NCBI RefSeq assembly: GCF_002078175.1
Contig: NZ_MWFK01000001.1
Coordinates: 2,480,001 to 2,544,000, forward strand
Source: Streptomyces sp. M41(2017)
GTDB taxonomy: Bacteria; Actinomycetota; Actinomycetes; Streptomycetales; Streptomycetaceae
DNA length: 64,000 nucleotides
Direction: 5' to 3'
Shown here: positions 19,062 through 27,846 of the stretch, piece after piece
Position numbering within the stretch: position 1 is the first letter of the stretch
Layout of the letters: each line of letters starts with the position of its first letter
Translations under genes and position numbers: made by a program
The notes under the pieces: model-generated
Seen by the model: the letters and a program-made list of their open reading frames with translations, nothing else
The model's database searches: none
Told to the model about the DNA's origin: nothing

Positions 19062-20102
19062 CGCGGCGAAGGGGTCGCCCTCCGCGGCGACGGATTCGGC
19101 GCTGTCCCGGAGGCCGACGGGACGGATCAGCCAGCCGAAGTCGCCGAGGCCGCCCGGCGCGGTGAGCTCCGCCGCCGCCCCGGCGCCCGCGAGGGCACGG
19201 ACGTAACCGGCGGGGTCCGTCGACGCGAGCGGGAGCGGGGGGCGCGCGCCGCTCACGCCCAGCGCCCGAAGCGCCGCGCGCTGCGTCGTCAGGTGTCCTC
19301 CGGACCGTGCGCACGCGTCCAGCGCCACATGGGCGGTGATGTCGCACGAACCGTCCGGCACCGGTGCCGTCTCCCGCCCGTCGCGGAACCCGGTGAGGGT
19401 CCCGAAGGGCGGCCGCCGTCCGGCGAAGTGGGCGTAGTCGACGGCGACCGCGAGCCCCCGGTCGAGCGAGGCCACCGCGTCGGCCCAGGCCAGGTCCCGG
19501 GGCAGCCCGATCTCGGCACGGGAGCCTTCGGAAGGGACGGAGGACGGCGGCCACCACCAGGTGCGCAGCCACTCCTCGTCCGCGCCGCCGACCGGCTCCC
19601 CGAGGCGTTCGGAGCCGTCGTCTCCCACGAGGACCAGGCGCGGCACCCCCTCCGCGTCCACCTCGGCGACGTCGACCGGCACGTTGTCCAGCCACTCGTT
19701 GGCGAAGAGCAGCCCGGTGATCCCGCGCGGCGGCTCGGCGCGCCAGGCGATCCGGGCGTCCAGACCGGCCGGACGGCCGGCGCGCTCGACCGCGTACGCG
19801 CGCACGCGGGCGGCCACCTCGGCGGGGAGGACGGCGAGCACTCCGGCCGCCAGCTCACCGCGGCCGGCAGCCATGTCGACGAACGCCAGCTCCCCGGGCC
19901 GGCCGAGCGCGGTGTCCAGACGGCACAGCAGCCGCGCCACGGCTTCCGCGAAGAGCGGGGACGCGTGCACCGAGGTCCGGAAGTGCCCCGCGGGCCCCTC
20001 GGGCCTGCGGTAGAAACCGGCGGGCCCGTACAACGCCTCGTGCGTCGCCTCGCGCCACCCGCGCCACCGGCCGTTCGCCCTGAGGCCTGTCGTCGCTGTC
20101 AC
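19026..20102 (-). CDS. SAM-dependent methyltransferase, MidA/NDUFAF7 family
   Basis: The 358-aa protein has the family N-terminus ([20 protein letters not shown]), the SAM-binding glycine loop [12 protein letters not shown] (about residues 74-85) and the [14 protein letters not shown] motif (about 131-144). The mitochondrial member NDUFAF7 methylates Arg85 of NDUFS2, the NuoD homologue, during complex I assembly. Here the gene overlaps the end of an orphan nuoD by 36 bases (19026-19061). Start is GTG at 20102; there is no good ribosome site and a later start is possible. Substrate assignment to NuoD2 is inference from family plus neighbourhood. Confidence 0.85.
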   Translation of the reverse strand: MTATTGLRANGRWRGWREATHEALYGPAGFYRRPEGPAGHFRTSVHASPLFAEAVARLLCRLDTALGRPGELAFVDMAAGRGELAAGVLAVLPAEVAARVRAYAVERAGRPAGLDARIAWRAEPPRGITGLLFANEWLDNVPVDVAEVDAEGVPRLVLVGDDGSERLGEPVGGADEEWLRTWWWPPSSVPSEGSRAEIGLPRDLAWADAVASLDRGLAVAVDYAHFAGRRPPFGTLTGFRDGRETAPVPDGSCDITAHVALDACARSGGHLTTQRAALRALGVSGARPPLPLASTDPAGYVRALAGAGAAAELTAPGGLGDFGWLIRPVGLRDSAESVAAEGDPFAALLVDVPDDEEQ

Positions 20103-20220
20103 CGGCCCACATTAAGCGCCGGGAACGGGAGGGCCTCCACCTTGGGGAGTACGAGGGGCGGTCCCGGATCGGTCCTCCGGTTGACCCCTGCACACTGCAC
20201 GCTTCCCTACTCTGGGTTAC

Positions 20221-21426
20221 GTGCAGCGCCTCTATGACTTTCTCCGCAGGCACCCGACATGGGTCGACAGCTTCTGGGCCGTCGCCCTGCTCGGGATCAC
20301 CGGCGTGAACATCGTCAGTGTCGACGGGGCCGCGGACCACCACGGGTCGATCGCCGAGTCGCTGCCCATCGCCTTCTTCCTGTGCGTGGCGGTCGCGCTG
20401 CGCCGCCGGATGCCGGAGAAGATGCTCGTCCTGGCCGCGGCCATGGGCTTCGTGCAGCTCGTCGTCGACGTCGAGGTGATGACCGCCGACTTCGCGATGC
20501 TGGTGATCATCTACACGGTCGCCGCGGACGGCGCGCGCTGGGCCTCGCGGTTCGCGCTGGTCGGCGGCCTGTGCGCGGGCACGCTCGCGCAGCTGCGCTG
20601 GCCGGCGAACGAGTCGGGCGCCCTGGGCAGCGTCCTCATAGCGATCTTCCAGACCGTCCCGTTCGCGCTCGCCTGGGTGCTCGGCGACTCGATCCGCACC
20701 CGCCGGGCCTACCTCGCCCAGCTGGAGGAGCGCGCGGCCCGGCTGGAGAAGGAGCGTGAGGCGCAGGCCAAGGTGGCCGTCGCCGCCGAGCGCGCCCGGA
20801 TCGCCCGCGAGCTGCACGACGTCGTCGCGCACAACGTCTCGGTGATGGTGGTCCAGGCCGACGGCGCCGCCTACGTCATGGACACCGCCCCGGACCAGGC
20901 CAAAAAGGCACTGGAGACCATCTCCGGGACCGGCCGCCAGGCCCTCGCCGAGATGCGCCGCCTGCTCGGAGTCCTGCGCACCGGCGAGCACCAGGAGGTC
21001 GGCGAGTACGTGCCGCAACCCGACGTCGAGCAGCTCGACGATCTCATCGAGCAGTGCCGTGCGTCCGGTCTCCCCGTCGACTTCAAGGTCGAGGGCACCC
21101 CGCGTCCGCTGCCCAGCGGCGTCGAGCTGACGGCGTACCGCATCGTGCAGGAGGCACTCACCAACACCCGCAAGCACGGGGGGCCGAACGCGGGGGCGAG
21201 TGTCCGCCTGGTCTACTTCGACGACGGCCTCGGCCTGCTCGTCGAGGACGACGGCAAGGGCGCACCCCACGAGCTGTACGAGGAGGGGGGCGCCGACGGG
21301 CAGGGCCACGGCCTGATCGGCATGCGGGAGCGCATCGGCATGGTCGGCGGCACCCTGGACGCGGGGCCGCGCCCGGGTGGAGGCTTCCGCATCAGCGCGC
21401 TGCTGCCGCTCAAACCGGCCCACTGA
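20221..21426 (+). CDS. NarL-type sensor histidine kinase
   Basis: 401 aa. The N-terminal half has five or so hydrophobic segments (about residues 16-33, 47-60, 67-86, 91-102, 112-125, 137-155), then a coiled linker and a HisKA_3 dimerisation domain with the phospho-acceptor His199 (ARIARELHDVVAHNVSVM), and a HATPase_c domain (ALTNTRKHGG N-box; GHGLIGMRERIGMVGG). It pairs with the response regulator gene 67 bases downstream. TACTCT at 20208-20213 lies 7 nt before GTG 20221 without a Shine-Dalgarno, indicating a leaderless mRNA. The signal is unknown. Confidence 0.9.
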   Translation: MQRLYDFLRRHPTWVDSFWAVALLGITGVNIVSVDGAADHHGSIAESLPIAFFLCVAVALRRRMPEKMLVLAAAMGFVQLVVDVEVMTADFAMLVIIYTVAADGARWASRFALVGGLCAGTLAQLRWPANESGALGSVLIAIFQTVPFALAWVLGDSIRTRRAYLAQLEERAARLEKEREAQAKVAVAAERARIARELHDVVAHNVSVMVVQADGAAYVMDTAPDQAKKALETISGTGRQALAEMRRLLGVLRTGEHQEVGEYVPQPDVEQLDDLIEQCRASGLPVDFKVEGTPRPLPSGVELTAYRIVQEALTNTRKHGGPNAGASVRLVYFDDGLGLLVEDDGKGAPHELYEEGGADGQGHGLIGMRERIGMVGGTLDAGPRPGGGFRISALLPLKPAH

Positions 21427-21493
21427 CACCTGTACACACGCTCGAACCGTAGGTTGATCCGTACGGTGATCCGCACGAAGTGAAAGGACCCCG

Positions 21494-22165
21494 ATGGCGA
21501 TCCGCGTGATGCTCGTCGACGACCAGGTGCTGCTGCGCACCGGCTTCCGGATGGTGCTCGCCGCCCAGCCGGACATGGAGGTCGTGGCCGAGGCGGGCGA
21601 CGGCGTCGAGGCCCTCCAGGTGCTGAGCGCCACCGCGGTCGACGTGGTGCTGATGGACGTCCGCATGCCGAAGCTGGACGGTGTGGAGACGACCCGCCGC
21701 ATCTGCTCGGACCCGAACCCGCCGAAGGTGCTGATCCTCACCACCTTCGATCTCGACGAGTACGCGTTCTCCGGGCTGAAGGCGGGCGCCTCCGGCTTCA
21801 TGCTCAAGGACGTGCCGCCCGGTGAGCTGCTGGCCGCCATCCGGTCCGTGCACAGCGGTGACGCGGTGGTCGCGCCGTCCACCACGAGGCGGCTGCTCGA
21901 CCGGTTCGCGCCGATGCTGCCCAACACCGGCAAGGAGCCCCAGCACAAGGGCCTGGAGCGGCTCACCGAGCGGGAGCGCGAGGTGATGATCCTTGTCGCG
22001 CAGGGCCTGTCGAACGGCGAGATCGCGGCGCGGCTCGTCCTCTCCGAGGCCACCGTGAAGACCCATGTGGGGCGCATCCTGACGAAGCTGGGGCTGCGCG
22101 ACCGGGTCCAGGTCGTCGTCCTGGCGTACGAGACGGGCCTGGTCCGGGCCGGCGGGCTCGGCTGA
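21494..22165 (+). CDS. NarL/FixJ-type response regulator
   Basis: 223 aa: a receiver domain with the phosphorylation site Asp55 (VVLMDVRMP), acidic pair DD at 9-10 and Lys of KD at about 107, then a LuxR-type helix-turn-helix (LTEREREVMILVAQGLSNGEIAARL...TVKTHVGRIL). AAAGGA lies 7 nt before ATG 21494. Cognate partner of the preceding kinase by adjacency; targets unknown. Confidence 0.92.
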   Translation: MAIRVMLVDDQVLLRTGFRMVLAAQPDMEVVAEAGDGVEALQVLSATAVDVVLMDVRMPKLDGVETTRRICSDPNPPKVLILTTFDLDEYAFSGLKAGASGFMLKDVPPGELLAAIRSVHSGDAVVAPSTTRRLLDRFAPMLPNTGKEPQHKGLERLTEREREVMILVAQGLSNGEIAARLVLSEATVKTHVGRILTKLGLRDRVQVVVLAYETGLVRAGGLG

Positions 22166-22229
22166 CCCGCACGGCGCCCGGGGCCGAAGACGTGACCGGG
22201 GTGTGACCGGCGCCCACTAGGGTCTGCGC

Positions 22230-22862
22230 ATGCTCCTGTGGATCAACGGCCCCTTCGGGGGCGGCAAGACACAGACCGCACACGAGATCCGGCGCCGGCT
22301 GCCCGGCAGTGTCATCTGCGACCCGGAACATCCCGGCTTCGGTCTGCGCCGGATGCTGCCTCCCGAACTGCGCGGCGACTTCCAGGACTTGGCGTCCTGG
22401 CGGCAGGGCGTCGTCGAGGTGCTCGACCTCACGCTCGGTCGGCACGACGGTGTGGTCATCGCGCCCATGACGGTGACCGATCCGCGCTATTTCGCGGAGA
22501 CGGTCGGCCGCCTGCGTGAACTCGGCCACGACGTACGGCACTTCACGCTGCTGGCCGAGCGGGAGACCGTCCTGGGGCGGCTGCGGGAGCGCGGCTTCGG
22601 GCGACTGCTGCGGTACGTCGCCGGGAAGGACGCCCCGCTGCGGCGCGAGAGTTGGGCCGTGGCGCAGCTCGACCACTGCCTGGAGCGGCTGCGCGAACCG
22701 GAGTTCGCCGAGCATCTGTGGACCGACCGGACGTCGGTCGCGCGGACCGCCGAACGGATCGCGGTCCTCGCGGGCCTGACGCTCACGCCGAACCGCGACG
22801 GGCTCGTCCGCGGGCGGCTGCGGCGCGCGTGGACGAGCGCGCGCCACATCCGCTTCGACTGA
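22230..22862 (+). CDS. TmrB-like nucleotide-binding protein
   Basis: The 210-aa protein starts MLLWINGPFGGGKTQTA, a P-loop (GPFGGGKT, residues 7-14) in the same context as B. subtilis TmrB, the tunicamycin-resistance ATP-binding protein (MIIWINGAFGSGKTQTA as I recall). Similarity runs the whole length: DPEHPGFGLRRML, IAPMTVTDPRYF, HFTLLAERETVLGRLR and the very end HIRFD. TmrB is thought to bind tunicamycin at the membrane; an analogous resistance role here is an inference. TAGGGT at 22219-22224, 6 nt before ATG 22230, suggests a leaderless transcript. Confidence 0.85.
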   Translation: MLLWINGPFGGGKTQTAHEIRRRLPGSVICDPEHPGFGLRRMLPPELRGDFQDLASWRQGVVEVLDLTLGRHDGVVIAPMTVTDPRYFAETVGRLRELGHDVRHFTLLAERETVLGRLRERGFGRLLRYVAGKDAPLRRESWAVAQLDHCLERLREPEFAEHLWTDRTSVARTAERIAVLAGLTLTPNRDGLVRGRLRRAWTSARHIRFD

Positions 22863-22914
22863 CCTCCGGCGCCCGTCCGCGCGATCCCTTCCGCACGGCC
22901 ACCGGCGGTCGGTC

Positions 22915-24021
22915 CTACCGCAGCAGGCCTTCCAGGAAGTCGCTGCCCAGCCGGGCGACCACGCCGACGTCCAACTGGTGCAGCACGTACCGGCCGCGCC
23001 GCCGGGTGGTGATCAGGCCCGCCTTCTTGAGCACGCCCAGGTGCCGGGATATCTCCGGCGCGGTCATGCCGTGCACGTGCGCCAGCTCGCCGGTGGTGTA
23101 CGCGCTGCGCGCCAGGTGACGGCAGATGCGCATCCGCACCGGATGGGACAGGGCGGTCATGCGCAGGGTGAGCTGCTCCACGGAGGGCGGTACGGCGAGG
23201 TCGGGGGAGCTGACGGGGTAGTGCAGCACGGGCTGCCAGCGGTACCGGTGCAGGACCATCAGGTGCGGGCGGCCGAGGCTGGTGGGGACGAGGAGCAGAC
23301 CGCCGTCGGCCGTGACCGTGTGCCCCTCGGTCAGCTTGTCGACGACGATGCGCCCGGCCGTCTCGTCCAGCGACAGCGCGGAGGAGACGGAGGACAGCGT
23401 CTCGGCGAGGCCCCTGCGGCGGAGCAGCTCGGTCCGGTGCCGGGCCTCGGCGGCCAGCGGGTGCCGCAGCCGGGACCAGGTCTCGGCGAAGAAGGCCTCG
23501 TCGCAGTCCTCCAGGAACTGTCGCAGCCAGGCCCGGACGCCCGGCGGGTCCGTCAGCAGCCGCTCGGTGAACCGCGTCTGCTGCGGGCCGCGCGAGGCGG
23601 CCAGGTCGACGGCCCTGCGCCGCACCTCGGGATCGGTGAGGGCGTGCGGTCCCGCGGAGCTGTACGCCAGCGCGGAGGTGAACTCCAGGGCCGCGTCCAC
23701 GAACTGCTCGTCGGTGAGCTTGTCGAGCAGGTCCAGGTCCTCGGCGAGCGTCCCGCCGGGCAGGGTGGCCCCGCCGGGGACGCCCGCGCAGGGCAGGAAC
23801 AGGTCCGAGAACGTCGTACGCCACAGGAAGTCCGCCTCGCACATGCGGTCCGCGAGGTGCGGGTCGAGCCCGGCGGTCACGCCGGTCGCCCAGCCCTGGA
23901 GGCCGGGGTGGTGGCCGGGCTCCGCGAGGGCGTGCAGCGCCATGCCCAGCTCGGCCAGCGGGGACGGCACGAAACGGATCCGCTCCGGCCGCAGCCCGCC
24001 GACGTCGATACGCACGCTCAT
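22915..24021 (-). CDS. ArsR-family regulator with long N-terminal domain (DUF5937 type)
   Basis: 368 aa. The C-terminal 100 residues hold a winged helix-turn-helix of ArsR type (LTLRMTALSHPVRMRICRHLARSAYTTGELAHVHGMTAPEISRHLGVLKKAGLITTRRRGRYVLHQL in outline). The N-terminal 250 residues form an all-helical domain seen in many streptomycete regulators of this kind, beginning MSVRIDVGGLRPERIRFVPSPLAELG. There is no visible Cys pair for metal sensing. ATG 24021. Convergent with the TmrB-like gene; its regulon cannot be deduced. Confidence 0.85.
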   Translation of the reverse strand: MSVRIDVGGLRPERIRFVPSPLAELGMALHALAEPGHHPGLQGWATGVTAGLDPHLADRMCEADFLWRTTFSDLFLPCAGVPGGATLPGGTLAEDLDLLDKLTDEQFVDAALEFTSALAYSSAGPHALTDPEVRRRAVDLAASRGPQQTRFTERLLTDPPGVRAWLRQFLEDCDEAFFAETWSRLRHPLAAEARHRTELLRRRGLAETLSSVSSALSLDETAGRIVVDKLTEGHTVTADGGLLLVPTSLGRPHLMVLHRYRWQPVLHYPVSSPDLAVPPSVEQLTLRMTALSHPVRMRICRHLARSAYTTGELAHVHGMTAPEISRHLGVLKKAGLITTRRRGRYVLHQLDVGVVARLGSDFLEGLLR

Positions 24022-24178
24022 GCCCCCATGGTGCACCCCGCCACCGACAGCGGCCGCCGTCGATCCACCGCGGCCCTCGGCCGACGGGACACCCGTCGTG
24101 ATCAGGCGCAACCTGGGATGAGCAGGGCCTTGCGCGCGGGCCTTCGGATCCCGTCACCGTCCCGAGAGGCGATCCGTC

Positions 24179-24397
24179 ATGAGCATCACCCAGCAGTACC
24201 TCCTAGACACGTACCGGGCCGCGCAGCACGGGGAGCCCGCCCCTCCGGCGCCGGGCACCCACGACGCCGAGACCGTGCGCGAAGTGCGGGAGTACCGGCG
24301 CTTCCGGGCGGTCGTGGCCGGGCGTCCGGCGCGGGGGCGGATCCGGGGCGCGCTGGGCCGGTGGCTCCACGGAGGGCGCCACCACCCGGCCTGCTGA
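24179..24397 (+). CDS. Small uncharacterised protein
   Basis: 72 aa, no family recognised. It begins MSITQQYLLDTYRAAQHGE, has a Pro-rich middle, and a basic C-terminus ending GGRHHPAC. Codon third-position GC is high throughout, as in real genes here. The upstream GAGAGG is a weak ribosome site at 8 nt. It stands alone between the ArsR gene and the minus-strand PLP enzyme. Confidence 0.55.
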   Translation: MSITQQYLLDTYRAAQHGEPAPPAPGTHDAETVREVREYRRFRAVVAGRPARGRIRGALGRWLHGGRHHPAC

Positions 24398-24453
24398 CCC
24401 CGGACCCGCGAGGCCGGCCGGCCGGCGCCCGCCCCGGACAGCCGCGTACGCAT

Positions 24454-24522
24454 GCGCGGGCAGTCGCCTCACGATCGCGCGGGCAGCCGCTTCACGGACG
24501 CGCGGGCAGCCGCTTCACGAAC
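24454..24522. repeat. Three tandem copies of a 23-bp unit across a gene end
   Basis: Copies at 24454-24476, 24477-24499 and 24500-24522 share the core GCGCGGGCAG(C/T)CGC(T/C)TCACG, with one or two differences each. Copy 1 (24500-24522) encodes the KRLPARP end of the threonine-aldolase-like protein on the minus strand; its stop TGA (24492-24494) lies inside copy 2, because 23 is not a multiple of three and the second copy is read in another frame. Confidence 0.9.
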
Positions 24523-25697
24523 TCTCGGACTGCCGCCTTCACGTCGTCGGCCGTCCACTCCAGGCCCGGCCCGGCCACGGTGACCTCGGTGAGCGAGAGG
24601 CCCGGGCCGCCGGGCGCCCAGCCCTGGCCGAACAGGCCCGTCCCGGTCTCCTCGGTCTGGAGCAGCGCCGCGTCGCCGAGAACGTCCGGGTCGTACGGCA
24701 GCCAGACCTGGAACTGGTGGGTGTGCGGCACCTCCGGGTGGACGCGCGCCCACGGCAGCCCGGCCTCGGCGAGCCCCTCGCGCAGGGCGGTGGCCACCAC
24801 GCGCGCGTGGGCGACGTACTCGGGTAGCTGGGGCAGTTCCCGCTCCAGGCCGATGAGGGCGGACAGGACGGTCGGGAACTGCTGGATGATCATGCCGCCG
24901 TACCGGTGCCGCCAGGTCTTCGCCTCGTCGACGAGCGTCCTGGGGCCCGCGATCGCGGCGCCGCCGAAGCCGTCGAGGGACTTGTAGAACGAGACGTACA
25001 CGCTGTCCGCGAGGCCCGCGATCTCGTCGAGCGGGCGGCCGAAGTGCGGGGTGCACTCCCAGAGGCGGGCCCCGTCGAAGTGGACCACCGCGTCGCGTTC
25101 GCGCGCCGCCTCCACGACCTCGGTCAGCTCCTCCCAGGTGGGCAGGACGAAACCGGCGTCCCTGAGCGGCAGTTCCAGCATCAGCGCGCCGAACGGCTCG
25201 GGGAAGTCCCGTACCTCCTCGGCGGTCGGCATCCGGGGCTCGTCCGTCAGACGCGCTGGGCGCAGGCCGCTGACCTGGCTGAACGCGTGCCGCTCATGGA
25301 CTTCCGGATGGTTGAGGGCGTGCAGGGCCACCGTCGGGTTCCCGGTGCGGCCCGCCCAGCAGCGCAGCGCGACCTGCTGGGCCATGGTGCCGGTCGGGAA
25401 GAACGCCGCGGCCTCCTTGCCCAGCAGCCCGGCGACGCGTTCCTCCAGGGCCTCGACGATGCCGTCGCCGTACATGTCGACCCGCCCGTCGAGGTCGTAC
25501 GTCTCCTCGGCGGCCTCGCCGAGCCATGCCAGGCGCTCACGGAGCGTCTGCTGGTAGCTGGGCCGCCACAGCACCCGCTCCGCCTTCTTCCAGGCGACCG
25601 CGCGCCGCTCGAACCGCTCCTTGGGAGACAGCCGCGCCGCCTCTTCCCCGGCCTGCTCCGCAGGCTCCGTACCGGTCTCTGCCGCCCTGTCGTTCAT
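24492..25697 (-). CDS. Threonine-aldolase-like PLP enzyme (beta-eliminating lyase family)
   Basis: 401 aa. The fold-type I PLP core is visible: FPTGTMAQQVALR, LHALNHPEVHE, HFDGARLWE (Asp208) and the Schiff-base lysine in SFYKSLDGFGGAAIAG (Lys239). Low-specificity threonine aldolases cleave L-Thr or L-allo-Thr to glycine and acetaldehyde; this member is about 50 residues longer than E. coli LtaE, mainly at a charged N-terminus, so the substrate may differ. ATG 25697. The C-terminus ends within a 23-bp tandem repeat and may have been altered by it. Confidence 0.82.
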   Translation of the reverse strand: MNDRAAETGTEPAEQAGEEAARLSPKERFERRAVAWKKAERVLWRPSYQQTLRERLAWLGEAAEETYDLDGRVDMYGDGIVEALEERVAGLLGKEAAAFFPTGTMAQQVALRCWAGRTGNPTVALHALNHPEVHERHAFSQVSGLRPARLTDEPRMPTAEEVRDFPEPFGALMLELPLRDAGFVLPTWEELTEVVEAARERDAVVHFDGARLWECTPHFGRPLDEIAGLADSVYVSFYKSLDGFGGAAIAGPRTLVDEAKTWRHRYGGMIIQQFPTVLSALIGLERELPQLPEYVAHARVVATALREGLAEAGLPWARVHPEVPHTHQFQVWLPYDPDVLGDAALLQTEETGTGLFGQGWAPGGPGLSLTEVTVAGPGLEWTADDVKAAVREFVKRLPARP

Positions 25698-25918
25698 CCC
25701 TGGATGATGTCCTGAGCCTGCCCGGCCGGTCATCTCGAATTTTCCGCACGCCCGTGACCTGCGCGGATCGTGTCCGCGCGGTCGAGGCACCGGATGCCGG
25801 GCCCGTCCGCGGGCACCCACAGCCTGTGGACGACCGAACGCCCCCCGAGGCAATCGCGTTAACATGACGAGAAATCGTCCGGTACCCGGAGCGGACTGGA
25901 ACGGAAGGCCGCCGTCGA

Positions 25919-26857
25919 GTGAGTACATTCCCGCAGTCAGAGCCCAAGGACCGCCCCGCGCGGCTCGCCGTCGGCGTCGTCGGCGCCGGTCGTGTCGGCC
26001 CCGCGCTCGCCGCGGCGCTCCAGCTCGCCGGCCACCGCCCGGTGGCCGTCTCGGGCGTCTCGGACGCCTCCCGGCGCCGCGCGGCGCAGCTGCTGCCCGA
26101 CGTGCCGCTGCTCCCTCCGGCGCAGGTCCTGGAGCGCTCCGAACTGGTGCTGCTGACCGTCCCGGACGACGCCCTGCCCGGTCTCGTCGAGGGACTCGCC
26201 GAGACCGGCGCCGTCCGCCCCGGCCAGCTCGTCGCGCACACCTCCGGCCGGTACGGCGCGCGCGTCCTCGACCCGGTCCTCAGGGCGGGCGCGCTGCCCC
26301 TCGCCCTGCATCCCGCGATGACCTTCACCGGTACCGCGGTGGACGTCCAGCGGCTCGCCGGCTGCTCTTTCGGGGTCACCGCGCCCGACGAACTGCGGCT
26401 GGCCGCCGAGGCCCTGGTGATCGAGATGGGCGGCGAGCCCGAGTGGATCGCCGAGGAGTCCCGGCCGCTCTACCACGCGGCCCTCGCCCTCGGTGCCAAC
26501 CACCTGGTGACCCTGGTCGCCGAATCCATGGAGCTGCTGCGCGCCGCCGGTGTCGAGGCCCCGGACCGGATGCTCGGCCCCCTGCTGGGCGCCGCGCTGG
26601 ACAACGCCCTGCGATCGGGCGACGCGGCCCTCACCGGACCCGTCGCGCGCGGTGACGCCGGCACGGTCGCCGCGCACGTCGCCGAACTGCGCGAGCACGC
26701 GCCGCAGACCGTCGCCGGCTATCTCGCGATGGCCCGCGCGACGGCCGACCGCGCGCTCGCCCACGGACTGCTCAAGCCGGAACTCGCCGAGGACCTCCTC
26801 GGAGTACTCGCCGACGGAGCGGACGGCACCCAGGGGACCGAGGGAGACACCCGATGA
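25919..26857 (+). CDS. Rossmann-fold DUF2520 protein upstream of panC
   Basis: 312 aa: an N-terminal dinucleotide-binding fold ([17 protein letters not shown]) and a C-terminal DUF2520 helical domain ([27 protein letters not shown]). The layout resembles ketopantoate reductases and 6-phosphogluconate-dehydrogenase-like enzymes. First gene of the panC-nadB-nadC-coaX operon; its stop overlaps the panC start. A role as an alternative pantoate-forming reductase is attractive by context but unproven. Start GTG 25919, with AAGG about 9 nt upstream. Confidence 0.85.
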   Translation: MSTFPQSEPKDRPARLAVGVVGAGRVGPALAAALQLAGHRPVAVSGVSDASRRRAAQLLPDVPLLPPAQVLERSELVLLTVPDDALPGLVEGLAETGAVRPGQLVAHTSGRYGARVLDPVLRAGALPLALHPAMTFTGTAVDVQRLAGCSFGVTAPDELRLAAEALVIEMGGEPEWIAEESRPLYHAALALGANHLVTLVAESMELLRAAGVEAPDRMLGPLLGAALDNALRSGDAALTGPVARGDAGTVAAHVAELREHAPQTVAGYLAMARATADRALAHGLLKPELAEDLLGVLADGADGTQGTEGDTR

Positions 26858-27846
26858 CCACCGCGCTGCTGCGCACCGCCGCCGAGCTGCACGCGCGCGC
26901 CCGCAGGGGCCGCCGCGCCGTCGTCATGACGATGGGCGCCCTCCACGAGGGGCACGCCACCCTGGTCCGCACCGCCCGGGAGATCGCGGGCGACGACGGC
27001 GAGGTCGTCGTGACCGTCTTCGTGAACCCCCTCCAGTTCGGGCAGGGCGAGGATCTCGACCGCTACCCGCGCACCCTCGACGCCGACCTGAAGATCGCCG
27101 GCGCGGCCGGTGCGGACGTCGTGTTCGCGCCCTCCGTCGACGAGGTCTACCCCGGCGGCGAACCGCAGGTCCGGATCTCCGCCGGACCGATGGGCGAGCG
27201 GCTGGAGGGCTCCGCGCGGCCGGGGCACTTCGACGGCATGCTCACCGTCGTCGCCAAGCTCCTGCACCTCACCCGCCCGGACACCGCCCTGTTCGGGCAG
27301 AAGGACGCCCAGCAGCTGGCGCTGATCCGGCGCATGGTCCGCGACCTGGACTTCGGCGTGGACATCGTCGGCGTGCCCACGGTGCGCGAGGAGGACGGCC
27401 TCGCCCTCTCCAGCCGCAACCGCTACCTGGCGGCGGCGGAGCGGCGCACCGCCCTCGCCCTCTCGCAGGCCCTGTTCGCGGGCCGCGACCGGCACGCCGC
27501 GCAGGAGGCGCTGCGCGCCCGGGCCCGCGAGGTGCCCGCCACCCGCGCGCGTGCCGAGGCCCTCAGCGCCCTGGGCGAGTCCCGGGCCGCGGCCGACGCG
27601 CACGCCGTCGCGAAGGCCGCCCCCGGCGGACCCGTCGGCGTCCGCTCGGCCGCCCGGCTCGTCCTCGACGAGGCGGCCCGCATGAACCCGCCGCTGACCC
27701 TGGACTACCTCGCCCTCGTCGACCCGTCCGACTTCAGCGACATCCAGGACGACTTCACCGGCGAGGCGGTCCTCGCCGTCGCCGCCCGGGTCGGGACCAC
27801 CCGGCTGATCGACAACATCCCCCTCACCTTCGGAGCCGCCTCGTGA
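26854..27846 (+). CDS. panC: Pantoate--beta-alanine ligase
   Basis: PanC joins pantoate and beta-alanine using ATP to make pantothenate. The adenylation motifs are present: MGALHEGH (HIGH-like), [12 protein letters not shown], and LSSRNRYL (KMSKS-like region). 330 aa, about 45 longer than the E. coli enzyme, with the extra Ala/Arg-rich residues between about 205 and 260. ATG overlaps the DUF2520 stop (ATGA) and its own stop overlaps nadB (GTGA). Confidence 0.94.
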   Translation: MTTALLRTAAELHARARRGRRAVVMTMGALHEGHATLVRTAREIAGDDGEVVVTVFVNPLQFGQGEDLDRYPRTLDADLKIAGAAGADVVFAPSVDEVYPGGEPQVRISAGPMGERLEGSARPGHFDGMLTVVAKLLHLTRPDTALFGQKDAQQLALIRRMVRDLDFGVDIVGVPTVREEDGLALSSRNRYLAAAERRTALALSQALFAGRDRHAAQEALRARAREVPATRARAEALSALGESRAAADAHAVAKAAPGGPVGVRSAARLVLDEAARMNPPLTLDYLALVDPSDFSDIQDDFTGEAVLAVAARVGTTRLIDNIPLTFGAAS

